Source of the DNA: Lacticaseibacillus kribbianus
Lineage (GTDB): Bacteria > Bacillota > Bacilli > Lactobacillales > Lactobacillaceae
DNA length: 64,000 bases
Assembly: GCF_020180945.1 (NCBI RefSeq)
Contig: NZ_JAIPUL010000003.1
Location: forward strand, 313,450-377,449
Direction of reading: 5' to 3'
Made by a program: the position numbers and the translations under genes. Below the pieces are notes generated by a model. The model did no database searches, was not told the origin of the DNA, and saw only the letters and a list, made by a program, of their open reading frames with translations. Numbering within the stretch: the first letter of the stretch is position 1; each line of letters starts with the position of its first letter. Shown one piece after another: positions 44,023 through 57,069 of this stretch.

Positions 44023-46473
44023 TTAACGCCCACCTGCAAGCAAGGTGGCCACGTTGTTCAGCGCGTCCTCGGCAATCTTCAGGGCGTCCTGGTCGATGGC
44101 GAACTGCGGCAGCGTCTCATCCGTGTAGTGGAGCAGGGAGCTTGCGCGCGCGGCCATGTCGTACCAGTTCTGGAACGGCATCTTGTTGATGGCGCCGTTG
44201 ATCGACGACGGCACGATGGTCAGCAGCTGGTTGATCACCAGCTTGGCCTGCACGTAGGCATCGTCCGGCACCTGGGTCATCGTCGCGGCCTTGGACGCGA
44301 GGTTGAACAGGCGCGAGGCAAGGCCCAGCACCGGGCTCTTGAAGCTGCTGGTCGGCACCACGGCGGTCGGCCGCTCGTCGAGCAGGTACTTCTGCAGCCC
44401 GACCATGGCGTACAGCGTCAGCTGGTCGCCCAGCTCCGAGCCGATGTCGGCGAGCCGCACCATGCCGGTCGCCTCCATCTGCGCCTTGGTGAAAAACATC
44501 GCGGCGTGGCTAGCAAAATCGCTGTACTGAACGCCGATGGTGTTCTTGGAGTCCGCCGTGCGGAAGAAGAACGACATCTCACGGCCGGTTTCGGACTTGA
44601 GGTAGGCGTGCAGCATCCGTGCGGCCAGCCCCAGCTGCTCCGTGGCGATTTCGCTGCGCTGGTCGAGGGTGACCCGCACTTTTTGCGGCAGAACCGGCTG
44701 GGCCTCGATGATCCGCAGCAGAGCGGCGACGTAAGGGTACATGACGCCGAAGCTCATGGAGAAGTTGCCCGCGTCGGACAGTGGGGAGTAGATGGTGTAG
44801 ACCTTGGCTGCGGGGTCGAGGGCCTGGCTGAGCATCGCCTGAATCTGGGCGCTGGACTTGCCGCGGGCCTTGACCTCGTCGCCCGGCTGCCAACCGAACG
44901 GGTAAAGGGTGTTCATGAAGCTGTCCAGCGCGTGGTCGTCGGCCGGGTCGATCACCGTGGCGCCGATGGACATGTTGCGCTGGTAGTCGGAGCCGCCGCC
45001 GAAGGACTCGTCCATGAAGACCTGAAGCGTGGTGCTGCTCGGCCGCTTCGGTGCGGGTTTCGGGGCCGGCGCCTGCTGCGGCTGCTTAGGCTGCTGTTGC
45101 TGGGCCTGCGGTTGCGGCTGCTTAGGCTGCTGCTGTTGGGCCTGCGGTTGCGGCTGCTTAGGCTGCTGTTGCTGGGCCTGCGGTTGTGGCTGCTTGGCCT
45201 GCTGTTGCTGGGTTTGCGGCTGACTCTGGGCCGGCTTGGTTGGCGCGGGCTGTGCCGGAGCGGCCGCCGTCTGTTGAACCTGCGGTGCGGCCTGCTGCTG
45301 CTTTTGGTTCTGCTGAGTTGGCTGCTTGGCCGCGGGCTTGTCAGCTTGCGGCTTGGCAGTCTGCTTCGCGTCCTGAACCTGCTTGGCCGGCGCGGTTTGG
45401 GTCTCGGCCTTGACCGGTGCGGCCGGGGTTACACCCTGGTCAGCCAGCTGGGCCTGACGCGTCGCAGCGAAGTTGGCCTGCTGGGCGCCGGGTTCGAGGG
45501 ATCCCACCGGATTTGCGGCCGGCTTGCTCTGCTTGCGGCGGCCGCCTTTGGCCTGGCTGTCGTTTTTGGTCTGCTTAGCGGCCTTGGCCTGGGTGTTGGC
45601 TTTGGTCTGATTGGCAGTCTCGGTCTGGTTGTCGCTCTTGGTCTGCTTAGCGGCCTTGGGCTGATTGTCACCCTTGCTCTGCTTAGCAGCCTCAGCCTGG
45701 CTGTCATTCTTGTTCTGTTGGGCGGTCTTAGCCTGGTTGTCGTTCTTTGTCTGCTTAGCAGCCTTGGCCTGGTTATCGTTCTTAGTCTGCTTAGCAGCCT
45801 TGGCCTGGTTGTCGTTCTTGGTCTGCTGTGCGGCCTTAGCTTGGGTGTCGCCCTTGGTCTGCTTAGCAGCCTTGGCCTGATTGTCGTTCTTGGCTTGTTG
45901 CGCTGCCTTAGGCTGGTTGTCGTTTTTGGTCTGTTTAGCGGCCTTAGCCTGGTTGCCGTTCTGGTTCTGCTTCTCGGCGTTGGCCGACGACTTGGTTTGT
46001 GACTTAGGGGCCTGCGTGGCGTTGCTTTCGGCGGACTGGTCCTTTTTGGCCGCGGTCTGACGCCGGCTGCGCTTGGCTGCCGGGGCGGTCTCGCTGTCGG
46101 TCTTGGCCGTGCTCTGCGCCGCCTGCTTGCTGGCCTGGTTGCTCTGCTGCTTGGCCGGCTTGGCTTCCTGCTTAGGCTGGGTCTTAGCGGCCGGCTTCGG
46201 TGCCGCCGGGGTGCTTGCGGCCTGGCTCGGTTCGGCCTTGGCCTCCGCGGCCTCGGAGTCGAAGATGGTGAAGCTGTGCCTGTCGGCTGGCTCGACCGGG
46301 TGCCCCTCGATGAAGCGGTTGATCTTGAACATGATCGGGCGGCTCATCGGGGTGTCCTTGAGCACCTTACGCATGCTCGACGGGGAAATCCCGATCAGCT
46401 TCGCCGCCTGGGTCAGGCTCAGGTGTTCCGCCGTCATAATCTGTTTGAGACGGTACGCGATTGCTTCTGTCAT
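44023..46473 (-). CDS. HTH protein with long repeat linker and DUF3800 domain
   Basis: An 816-residue protein in three parts. Residues 1-60 are an XRE-like helix-turn-helix (AEHLSLTQAAKLIGISPSSM). Residues 75-480 are low complexity: about 11 copies of a 12-residue Lys/Gln/Ala/Asn repeat (174-309), then four copies of a Gln/Pro repeat (420-467). Residues 483-740 resemble DUF3800, an RNase H-like fold, with LQVFMDES at 483-490, VTLDQRSE and VQYSDFASHAA as candidate acidic positions. The shape suggests a DNA-binding head tethered to a possible nuclease. No partner gene is adjacent. The domain call is by eye. Confidence 0.7.
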   Translation of the reverse strand: MTEAIAYRLKQIMTAEHLSLTQAAKLIGISPSSMRKVLKDTPMSRPIMFKINRFIEGHPVEPADRHSFTIFDSEAAEAKAEPSQAASTPAAPKPAAKTQPKQEAKPAKQQSNQASKQAAQSTAKTDSETAPAAKRSRRQTAAKKDQSAESNATQAPKSQTKSSANAEKQNQNGNQAKAAKQTKNDNQPKAAQQAKNDNQAKAAKQTKGDTQAKAAQQTKNDNQAKAAKQTKNDNQAKAAKQTKNDNQAKTAQQNKNDSQAEAAKQSKGDNQPKAAKQTKSDNQTETANQTKANTQAKAAKQTKNDSQAKGGRRKQSKPAANPVGSLEPGAQQANFAATRQAQLADQGVTPAAPVKAETQTAPAKQVQDAKQTAKPQADKPAAKQPTQQNQKQQQAAPQVQQTAAAPAQPAPTKPAQSQPQTQQQQAKQPQPQAQQQQPKQPQPQAQQQQPKQPQPQAQQQQPKQPQQAPAPKPAPKRPSSTTLQVFMDESFGGGSDYQRNMSIGATVIDPADDHALDSFMNTLYPFGWQPGDEVKARGKSSAQIQAMLSQALDPAAKVYTIYSPLSDAGNFSMSFGVMYPYVAALLRIIEAQPVLPQKVRVTLDQRSEIATEQLGLAARMLHAYLKSETGREMSFFFRTADSKNTIGVQYSDFASHAAMFFTKAQMEATGMVRLADIGSELGDQLTLYAMVGLQKYLLDERPTAVVPTSSFKSPVLGLASRLFNLASKAATMTQVPDDAYVQAKLVINQLLTIVPSSINGAINKMPFQNWYDMAARASSLLHYTDETLPQFAIDQDALKIAEDALNNVATLLAGGR
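45073..45216 (-). repeat. Gln/Pro 12-residue coding repeat, 4 copies
   Basis: Four 36-base units encode the pattern QAQQQQPKQPQP (first unit variant). The units are nearly identical at DNA level, so copy number is likely to vary by slippage. Confidence 0.9.
45547..45954 (-). repeat. NQAKAAKQTKND 12-residue coding repeat, about 11 copies
   Basis: Consecutive 36-base units encode NQAKAAKQTKND and variants (Q or E for K, S or G for N). Units differ from each other more than those in the Gln/Pro array, suggesting an older array. The peptide is strongly basic and probably helical or disordered. Confidence 0.92.
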
Positions 46474-46593
46474 TCAATAATACCTGCTTTCCTGCTATCT
46501 GCAGCGACTTTTTCCACTGCCTCTAGCGTACACCAATCGGCCTGAATTTGCAGAAAATCTCTGGACAGCACCGCGAATTCATGCAAAACTTAA

Positions 46594-46636
46594 CCGTCGT
46601 GGTTCGAAATTCCGCCCACGTAAAAAAACTAGGAGG
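46594..46636 (+). promoter_or_regulatory. preQ1-I riboswitch of queT
   Basis: CGTGG (46598-46602) and CCACG (46616-46620) form stem P1. The loop TTCGAAATTCCGC holds the conserved TTC and C-rich segment, and the tail TAAAAAAACTAGGAGG supplies the A-rich strand and CTA of the H-type pseudoknot. The ribosome site AGGAGG begins immediately after CT, so ligand binding should hide it and stop translation. It directly precedes a queuosine-precursor transporter gene. Confidence 0.85.
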
Positions 46637-46643
46637 CTTCATC

Positions 46644-47156
46644 ATGAATCGTAAAACGCGCACCCTGGCGGTCAATGCCCTCGTGATCGCCCTGTACGTC
46701 GTGCTGTCGTACGTGTCCGGCATCTTCGGGCTGGCGGCCGGCCCCATCCAGTTTCGCCTGTCCGAGTCCCTGAACCACCTGGTCGCCTTCGACCGCAAGT
46801 ACATCGTCGGCGTCACGCTTGGCGTGGTGCTGTACAACGCCCTGTTCTCGCCGATGGGCTGGGTCGACGTGGTCTTCGGCGGCGGTCAGACGCTGCTGGG
46901 CCTGGGTCTTGTCTACTGGCTGACGCCGAAGCTCACGAAGCTGTGGCAGCGCCTGGCGCTGGTCACCGCCAGCATGTCCTTGACGATGATCATCATCGCC
47001 TGGGAAATCGTGTGGACCGGCCACATGGGTCTGGACAAGCTGCTGCCGATGTTCGCCACGCTGCTGCCGTCCGAGCTGGTGATGCTCGTGATCGCAGTAC
47101 CGGTGATGCTGGCCATCGACCGGGTCGTTCACTTCGCGCAGCGCGTCGCCGCGTAA
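46644..47156 (+). CDS. queT: Queuosine precursor transporter QueT
   Basis: A 170-residue protein with five to six membrane segments, beginning TLAVNALVIALYVVLSYVSGIFGLAAGPIQFRLSESLNHL, the QueT family signature. It is an ECF-type substrate-binding subunit that would use the general energising module, encoded elsewhere. A preQ1 riboswitch covers its ribosome site. ATG 46644 is 7 bases after AGGAGG. Confidence 0.93.
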   Translation: MNRKTRTLAVNALVIALYVVLSYVSGIFGLAAGPIQFRLSESLNHLVAFDRKYIVGVTLGVVLYNALFSPMGWVDVVFGGGQTLLGLGLVYWLTPKLTKLWQRLALVTASMSLTMIIIAWEIVWTGHMGLDKLLPMFATLLPSELVMLVIAVPVMLAIDRVVHFAQRVAA

Positions 47157-47182
47157 CCACACGAATCATTGAGACAACGCAA

Positions 47183-47206
47183 AAAAGCCGCCAGCTGGCG
47201 GCTTTT
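47183..47206 (+). terminator. Bidirectional terminator
   Basis: GCCGCCAGCTGGCGGC is a perfect palindrome flanked by AAAA and TTTT, between queT and the convergent cbpB. Confidence 0.88.
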
Positions 47207-47226
47207 GTATTGCCTAAAAATGAAAC

Positions 47227-47892
47227 TTACTGCTCGGACTCCAGGCGCAGCGGCTGACCGCTTTGCAGGTCGTCGATCTCGACCACCTTGAAGTGCTTGC
47301 GCTCGAGCTTCTTGACGCACAGGTTCAGGGTCGCCTCGTCGATGCCGGCGGGGAGGGTGAACAGGGTGCGACGCACGACCTCACCGCGCTTGCCGTCGAG
47401 CGTCAGGCAGCCGGAGATCGAGACGTAGCGCGCCAGAATCTTGGACATCGCGGCCAGGTCGCCGCGCTTGCCGGTCGACAGCACGGTCATCACGTAGGAG
47501 CTGACGTCGATGTTCCAGGAGTCGGACAGCATCGCGAGCAGCCGCGAGTGGGTCAGGATGCCGTAGAAGTTGGCGTCCTCGTCGAGCACCGCGATGTAGG
47601 GCAGGTCCTTGATGTTGAAGAAAACCTTGAAGAAGGGGGCGTTGACCGGGATGGTCTTGGTCGCGTTCTTCAGCAGGTAGGTCACCGGCAGCGACATGTC
47701 GCCGCCCTGCGACTTGTGGCGGTAAAGGTGCATCTTGTAGATGTTGCCGCGGAAAATCTGGCCGCTTTCGTCCACAATCGGCACGCAACGGAAGCCGGAG
47801 TCCTCGAGCACCTGCAGTGCCTCAGCCAGCGTCACGGATTCCTTGACGGTGGTCAGGAGCTCCTTCTTCAGTACCAGTGATTTGGTTAACAT
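47227..47892 (-). CDS. cbpB: CBS-domain c-di-AMP-binding protein
   Basis: A 221-residue protein with two CBS motifs (VTLAEALQVLEDSGFRCVPIVDESGQIFRGNI and PYIAVLDEDANFYGILTHSRLL), then a C-terminal regulatory domain of about 70 residues. It matches CbpB/DarB-type proteins that sense cyclic di-AMP and, when unbound, stimulate Rel or pyruvate carboxylase. GGAGGGCATC precedes ATG 47892. The name is by resemblance. Confidence 0.82.
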   Translation of the reverse strand: MLTKSLVLKKELLTTVKESVTLAEALQVLEDSGFRCVPIVDESGQIFRGNIYKMHLYRHKSQGGDMSLPVTYLLKNATKTIPVNAPFFKVFFNIKDLPYIAVLDEDANFYGILTHSRLLAMLSDSWNIDVSSYVMTVLSTGKRGDLAAMSKILARYVSISGCLTLDGKRGEVVRRTLFTLPAGIDEATLNLCVKKLERKHFKVVEIDDLQSGQPLRLESEQ

Positions 47893-48045
47893 GATGCCCT
47901 CCATCGGTGCAGACATTATTAAATCTCTCTCATTTTAATCCATTTTACCATAATTTGGCCGATGCACAACCCCGACATCACGGTGCTGGGCGGCAATGGG
48001 AGAAATATGAGAGAAACGATAAGGCGGAATGAATTTAGGTAATAA

Positions 48046-48850
48046 AACCGGCGTGCTTCAAGCGCCGGCCTTACGCTGGACGGTGGCCTAAGTGCGCCTT
48101 GCTCCGCCCTGGGCGTCGGGCTACGAAGCGCAACGCGGATGCGAATAGCTACGCACTAGCGTTGAGGCCAAACCCGCCTCATCGCAAGCGCTAGGCTATT
48201 CGATCCGCTAGGCCCGCGCTTCTTCGCTCTGGTTATCGTCGGGCTCCGCAAGGCAACGCGGGCGCGCATAGCTCGCACCGACGCCCGGGGCAAGGTGCGC
48301 CCCAGACGCCAGCGCTACGCTATGCGGCCCGCTAAGTGCGCCTTGCTCCGCCCTGGTTATCGTCGGGCTGCGCCGAGCGACGCGGGCGCGGCTAGCTACG
48401 CACTGGCGTCGAGGCCAAGCCCGCCTCAACTCCAGCGCTAGGCTACCCGTCCCGCTAAGTGCGCTCGGCTCCGCCCTGGTTATCGTCGGGCTACGCAAGG
48501 CAACGGCCACTCGTCCAGCTAAGGCCAGCGCTCAAGGCAAAGAGCGCCTCAAGCGCCGGCCTTACGCTGGACGGTGGCCTAAGTACGCCTTGCTCCGCCC
48601 TGGGCGTCGTCGGGCTCCGCAAGGCAGCGCGGGCGCGCATAGCTCGCACCGACGCCCGGGGCAAGGTGCGCCCCAGACGCCAGCGCTACGCTATGCGGCC
48701 CGCTAAGTGCGCCTTGTTCCGCCCTGGGCGTCGTCGGGCTTCGCCGAGCGACGCGGGCGCGGCTAGCTACGCACTGGCGTCGAGGCCAAGCCCGCCTCAA
48801 CACCAGCGCTAGGCTACCCTCCCGCTAAGTGCGCTCGGCTCCGCCCTGGG
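48046..48850 (+). repeat. Tandem array of family 1 hairpin units
   Basis: About 6.5 units of 119-124 bases, each starting TTATCGTCGGGCT or GCGTCGTCGGGCT and ending CTCCGCCCTGG. Unit starts are near 48114, 48233, 48356, 48479, 48603 and 48727, with a half unit before the first. Each folds on itself. Units at 48233 and 48603 are nearly identical, as are 48356 and 48727, so a multi-unit block was duplicated. The inner arms differ by paired changes (GCAAGGC/GCCTTGC, GCCGAGC/GCTCGGC, GAAGCGC/GCGCTTC). Bases 47893-48045 hold nothing recognisable. Confidence 0.9.
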
Positions 48851-48853
48851 CAA

Positions 48854-48886
48854 CAAAAAAATCCCTCACAAGTGGGGGATTTTTTC
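48854..48886 (-). terminator. ldh terminator
   Basis: AAAAAATCCC.CAC pairs with GTG.GGGATTTTTT; U-runs exist on both strands. It sits between the hairpin array and ldh. Confidence 0.92.
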
Positions 48887-48902
48887 GCTAGCGCTGATTG
48901 GA

Positions 48903-49916
<1,014 letters not shown>

Positions 49917-50056
49917 TCATCTTGAAGTATAACACATCTGGCCGGAGGTGCACGCATTTTGCAGAAAAAAGTCGCGGCCTTTTGAAAAGCGTTACATTTG
50001 ACAAATCGCGAGCCGCGGGGATTCCTGTGAAATTATTCACTGTATCAGGACTGTAC

Positions 50057-50071
50057 TTGCAATCGTTTACA
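50057..50071 (+). promoter_or_regulatory. cre-like site between ldh and pth
   Basis: TTGCAATCGTTTACA fits the cre consensus at every fixed position. It lies about 180 bases before ldh and 215 before pth, in a 408-base divergent region (49881-50288) of lower G+C that has no other recognised element. The pth side has TATACT at 50226-50231. Upstream placement relative to ldh would suit CcpA activation. Confidence 0.6.
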
Positions 50072-50288
50072 ATAACAACCGAAGAAACTTGCAGACCGCT
50101 TCCAAGGCCGTCACTGCCGGGTTTTGACTGTAATAAATGTACTAAGACAACATCTGAAGAACTGTACCCGTTTTGATCGAGCAAATTAACACACAGCGAC
50201 CCTCGTGCCGCGGCCGCGGTTCTGGTATACTAGGTGGGACCTGGAAGGGGTACTTCCCGGCTTTTTTGCGTGAAAAGGGGCAATAATT

Positions 50289-50846
50289 GTGAAAATGATT
50301 GTAGGCCTGGGCAATCCGGGCTCGCAGTACGCCAAGACGAAGCACAACGTCGGCTTCATGGCCGTCGATCGGCTGGCCGCCGAGTACGGCGTGACCATCG
50401 CCAAGCAGGAGATGAACGCGCTGACCGGCAGCGCCTTCGTCAACGGCCAAAAGGTGCTGCTGGTGAAGCCGCAGACCTTCATGAACGACTCCGGTCGCGC
50501 CGTGGGGCAGCTCAAGGCCTTCTACCAGTTCGACCAAGACGAGATCTTGATCATCCAAGACGACATGGACATGACCATGGGGCGCCTGCGCCTGCGCCAG
50601 CGGGGGTCGGCCGGGGGCCACAACGGCATCAAGTCAATCATCAACGTGCTGGGCACGCAGGACTTCTACCGCGCCAAGATCGGCATCCAGCACCCGACGC
50701 GCCAGAAGGTCGTCGACTGGGTGCTCACGCCGTTCGATGCAAAACAGCAGGTCGACGTCCTGACGGGCATCGACAAGCTCCAGCTCGCCGTCGCCGACTG
50801 GCTGGCCGGCAGCGACTTTGCGGCGCTGATGAACAAGTACAACTAA
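50289..50846 (+). CDS. pth: Peptidyl-tRNA hydrolase
   Basis: A 185-residue enzyme that releases peptides from stalled peptidyl-tRNA. KMIVGLGNPGSQYAKTKHNVGFMAVD carries the N and catalytic H of the family; KPQTFMNDSG and IIQDDMDMTMGRLRLRQRGSAGGHNGIKSI are also conserved. Start GTG 50289 gives the standard M-K-M-I-V-G-L start with AGGGG upstream. It heads the core block running to hslO. Confidence 0.97.
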   Translation: MKMIVGLGNPGSQYAKTKHNVGFMAVDRLAAEYGVTIAKQEMNALTGSAFVNGQKVLLVKPQTFMNDSGRAVGQLKAFYQFDQDEILIIQDDMDMTMGRLRLRQRGSAGGHNGIKSIINVLGTQDFYRAKIGIQHPTRQKVVDWVLTPFDAKQQVDVLTGIDKLQLAVADWLAGSDFAALMNKYN

Positions 50847-51050
50847 CCGAATCCAATCACGACTGCACACAGTGGCGTCCCGAGCGGCCGCCGCTGTCTT
50901 TGCCGTTGTGCGACCGGGGTGTTGCGGCCTCGTCTTCGACGGGCGTCCGCCAGTGCACTGAGACACCGCCGGTCGATTAACCGCGTAGTAACCACTTCAC
51001 CCGCTTTACTATAGATAAGAACGACACGAATGACGTGCCCTGGAGGAAAC

Positions 51051-54533
<3,483 letters not shown>

Positions 54534-54571
54534 CGTATACTAGGGCGTAGTGCCTGAAGGCCGCGGACTCC

Positions 54572-54751
54572 GGGATGGGGCAAGGTGACCTGTGCGGCCC
54601 GGGTCGAGCCATGGTCTCGACCCTAGATTTGGCGCCGGAGCCGCGTTGCGGCTGCCCCGTCGCCAAATCTGTCGCGACGTGGTGGGTGGTGCCCGCCAAA
54701 CCCGCGGTCACCACGCGCCACGTCGTTTCACGGGTCACCTTGCCCCATCCC
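54572..54751 (-). repeat. Family 2 structured element, beta subtype (copy 2)
   Basis: The clearest beta copy, read on the minus strand. Closing arms of 19 bases (54572-54590 and 54733-54751) pair perfectly. Inside are CCCGTGAAA; a hairpin CGACGTGG/CCACGTCG carrying the constant TGACCGCGGG..TGGCGGGCA loop; AGATTTGGCG/CGCCAAATCT with an inner AGCCGC/GCGGCT; GGGTCGAG/CTCGACCC; and GGGCCGCACAGGTC. All four stems are perfect or nearly so. It begins 39 bases after mfd. Confidence 0.85.
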
Positions 54752-54887
54752 TACGTCTGCTACCCTAGAGAATCTAGTCGTGTTTATCTGTCTGATGCGT
54801 CGCTAGCTGAGTCGTTGTTCAGCGCACTGGCGGGATGAACAAGGAGGCGTCACTGCGATTGTTGCCAAGACGGTGCGTCTTTTGCAA

Positions 54888-55105
54888 GAGTAGCGGCGGA
54901 GGGGGCTTCGCGGGTCGGCCCGTGAAACGATGAGGCGCAAAATGACCGCGGGCCTGGCGGGCATTTCCCGCCTCATCGCGGCAGATTTGAAGACGGCAAA
55001 GGAGCCAAAGGCGACGCCGGCTTCCAATCTAGGTCGGAGCCCAGCGGGCGGAGACCGGCCGCACAGGTCGCCTGGCCGCATCCCGGAGCCCGCGGCAGCA
55101 ACCGC
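54888..55105 (+). repeat. Family 2 structured element, beta subtype (copy 3)
   Basis: Opposite in direction to copy 2 and 136 bases away from it. It shows CCCGTGAAA, CGATGAGGC/GCCTCATCG with the constant loop, AGATT-GAAG/CTTC-AATCT, GGTC/GACC around GCCC/GGGC, and GGCCGCACAGGTC. The closing stem is degenerate. It ends 52 bases before the flippase start codon. Confidence 0.7.
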
Positions 55106-55157
55106 GAAGCCCCCGCAGCCGCGGCCGGGCGCAGATTACGCAGTGAGTGAGGACAAG

Positions 55158-56738
55158 ATGCAAAATGACCAGATGAAATCCCTGATGCGCGGGGCGTGGA
55201 TCCTGAGCCTCGCCGCGCTGATCGCCAAGGTGCTCAGCGCCGTGTACCGGGTGCCGTTCCAGAACTTGGTCGGCGACACCGGCTTTTACGTCTACCAGCA
55301 GGTGTACCCGCTGTACGGCATCGGCATGACCTTCGCCTTGTCCGGCTTCCCCGTGTTCATCTCCAAGCTGATCGCCGAGGCGCGCGAGCCCGCGACGCAG
55401 GCGGAGATCACACACCGGGCGCTGGTCCTGATGACCTGGCTTGGCATCGCGATGTTCGCGATTCTGGAGCTTGGGGCGACCTGGATCGCGCGGCTGATGG
55501 CCGACGTCGCGCTGGCGCCGATCATTCGCAGCGTCGGCCTGATGTTTTTGACGATGCCGGTGCTGTCGACGGCCCGCGGGTACTTCCAAGGGACCTTTGA
55601 CATGACCAAAACGGCGGTGTCCCAGGTCGTCGAGCAGATTGTTCGGGTGCTCGTGATCCTGGTCGCCGCCTGGGTCGCCTACAAGCAGCACTGGGACCCG
55701 TACCGGATGGGCACCTGGGCGATGAGCGGCGCCTTTTTCGGCGGCCTGGCCGCGCTTTTGACGGTGTGGTGGGCGTACGCCAAGGTCTTTCGGCACAAGC
55801 ACTTCGCCTTCGCCGGCTTCTCCACCTACCTGGCGCTGTTGCGGCGGTTCTTGCGCGAGGGCGGGTCGATCGCGCTGTTTGCCACGATGCTGATTGTGCT
55901 GCAGCTGGTCGATTCCTTCACCGTCACCCGGGGCTTGGCGGCCTCGGGGGTCGAAGCCGAAGCGGCCAAGGCGCTCAAGGGCGTCTACGACCGCGGTCAA
56001 CCGCTGGTGCAGCTGGGGCTGGTGGTCGCGACGTCTTTGTCCGCAACGCTTCTGCCCGGCCTGACGCGCAACTTCGCCAAAGGCCACATGACCAGCTTCC
56101 TGGCCACGGCGCGGCAGTTGATTCACTTCAACCTGTCGCTGTCGCTGGCGGCGACCTCGGGGCTGATCGCGCTGATGCCGCTGATCAACTGGCTGCTGTT
56201 CGGCGACCGGCAGGGGACGACGACGCTGCGCATCTACGCGCTTTCCATCGCGCTGGTCGCCATGATCAACGCGTACAACGCGATCCTGCAAAGCCTCAAC
56301 CGGTTTCGGGTCACCACCTACGCGCTTTTTCTCGGCTTCATCGTCAAGCTGCTCTTGAACCTGCCGCTGGTGGCGGCGTACGGCACGGAGGGCGCGGCGA
56401 TTGCGACGGTGGTCAGCCTGGCCGTGATTCTGGTGCTGCTGTACGTGCAGCTGCCGGACGTGATTCGGCGGCCGGATCCGCACCAGTTCGAACTGCGGCT
56501 GTTGATCGTGATCGCCGGCATGAGCCTGCCGGTCCACGCGCTGGCGGTGCGGCTGCCGTACCAGTCGCGCGCGGACATGCTGTCTTTGGTGCTTGCGACG
56601 GTGTCCGTCGGCGTCATCCTGTACGTGCTGCTCGCCGCACTGCTTCAGCTCTACTCAATCCGCGAGGTGCTGGCCTTTCCGCTTGGCCGGCGCTTCCTGA
56701 AGTTCTGGCTTCATCTCAAGAATAGGAAGGACAACTAA
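55158..56738 (+). CDS. MATE/MOP-type polysaccharide flippase (SpoVB-like)
   Basis: A 526-residue protein with about 14 membrane segments. [49 protein letters not shown] is the signature of the SpoVB/YabM/YtgP group of lipid-II or polysaccharide flippases. It sits between mfd and rqcP as in other lactobacilli. ATG 55158 has GTGAGGA upstream. Murein precursor transport is the likely role. Confidence 0.9.
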   Translation: MQNDQMKSLMRGAWILSLAALIAKVLSAVYRVPFQNLVGDTGFYVYQQVYPLYGIGMTFALSGFPVFISKLIAEAREPATQAEITHRALVLMTWLGIAMFAILELGATWIARLMADVALAPIIRSVGLMFLTMPVLSTARGYFQGTFDMTKTAVSQVVEQIVRVLVILVAAWVAYKQHWDPYRMGTWAMSGAFFGGLAALLTVWWAYAKVFRHKHFAFAGFSTYLALLRRFLREGGSIALFATMLIVLQLVDSFTVTRGLAASGVEAEAAKALKGVYDRGQPLVQLGLVVATSLSATLLPGLTRNFAKGHMTSFLATARQLIHFNLSLSLAATSGLIALMPLINWLLFGDRQGTTTLRIYALSIALVAMINAYNAILQSLNRFRVTTYALFLGFIVKLLLNLPLVAAYGTEGAAIATVVSLAVILVLLYVQLPDVIRRPDPHQFELRLLIVIAGMSLPVHALAVRLPYQSRADMLSLVLATVSVGVILYVLLAALLQLYSIREVLAFPLGRRFLKFWLHLKNRKDN

Positions 56739-56739
56739 C

Positions 56740-57000
56740 ATGCGATTAGATAAATACCTGAAGGTCTCCCGCATCATCAAGCGCCGCACCGTGGCCAAGG
56801 AGATTGCGGACAAGGGCCGCATCACCATCAACGACAAGGTGGCCAAGTCCTCAAGCGAGGTCAGCATCGGCGACGTTTTGGTCATCGCGTTCGGCAACAA
56901 AACGCTGACGGTCAAGGTTTCGGCGCTGGTCGAAACCACCAAGAAGGAGCTGGCCGCGGACATGTACACCGTGGTCGCCGAAACCTTCAAAGAAAATTAG
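56740..57000 (+). CDS. rqcP: S4-domain ribosome quality control factor
   Basis: An 86-residue S4 RNA-binding protein, [28 protein letters not shown]. It matches RqcP (YabO, Hsp15-like), which stabilises peptidyl-tRNA on split 50S subunits during RqcH alanine tailing. It begins 1 base after the flippase stop, so the two are coupled. Confidence 0.93.
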   Translation: MRLDKYLKVSRIIKRRTVAKEIADKGRITINDKVAKSSSEVSIGDVLVIAFGNKTLTVKVSALVETTKKELAADMYTVVAETFKEN

Positions 57001-57069
57001 TTCGGGCTGTGCGTACCGCGGCATTCTTTGCTATACTGAGTTTAATTATCAGGTAAGGTGGGGTAGTCG

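Noticed and set aside
44128-46002. 624-residue open frame on the plus strand opposite the repeat-rich DUF3800 gene
   Set aside because: Leu/Gly-rich product is the mirror of the CAG/AAG-type repeats. The minus-strand frame has the HTH and DUF3800 domains and a proper start.
48208-48812. Open frames of 74-117 residues in the hairpin array
   Set aside because: Frames simply follow the repeat period and shift between units; no ribosome sites.
48046-48850. CRISPR array
   Set aside because: Repeats are 120-base self-complementary units with no short repeat plus unique spacer pattern, and no cas genes are nearby.
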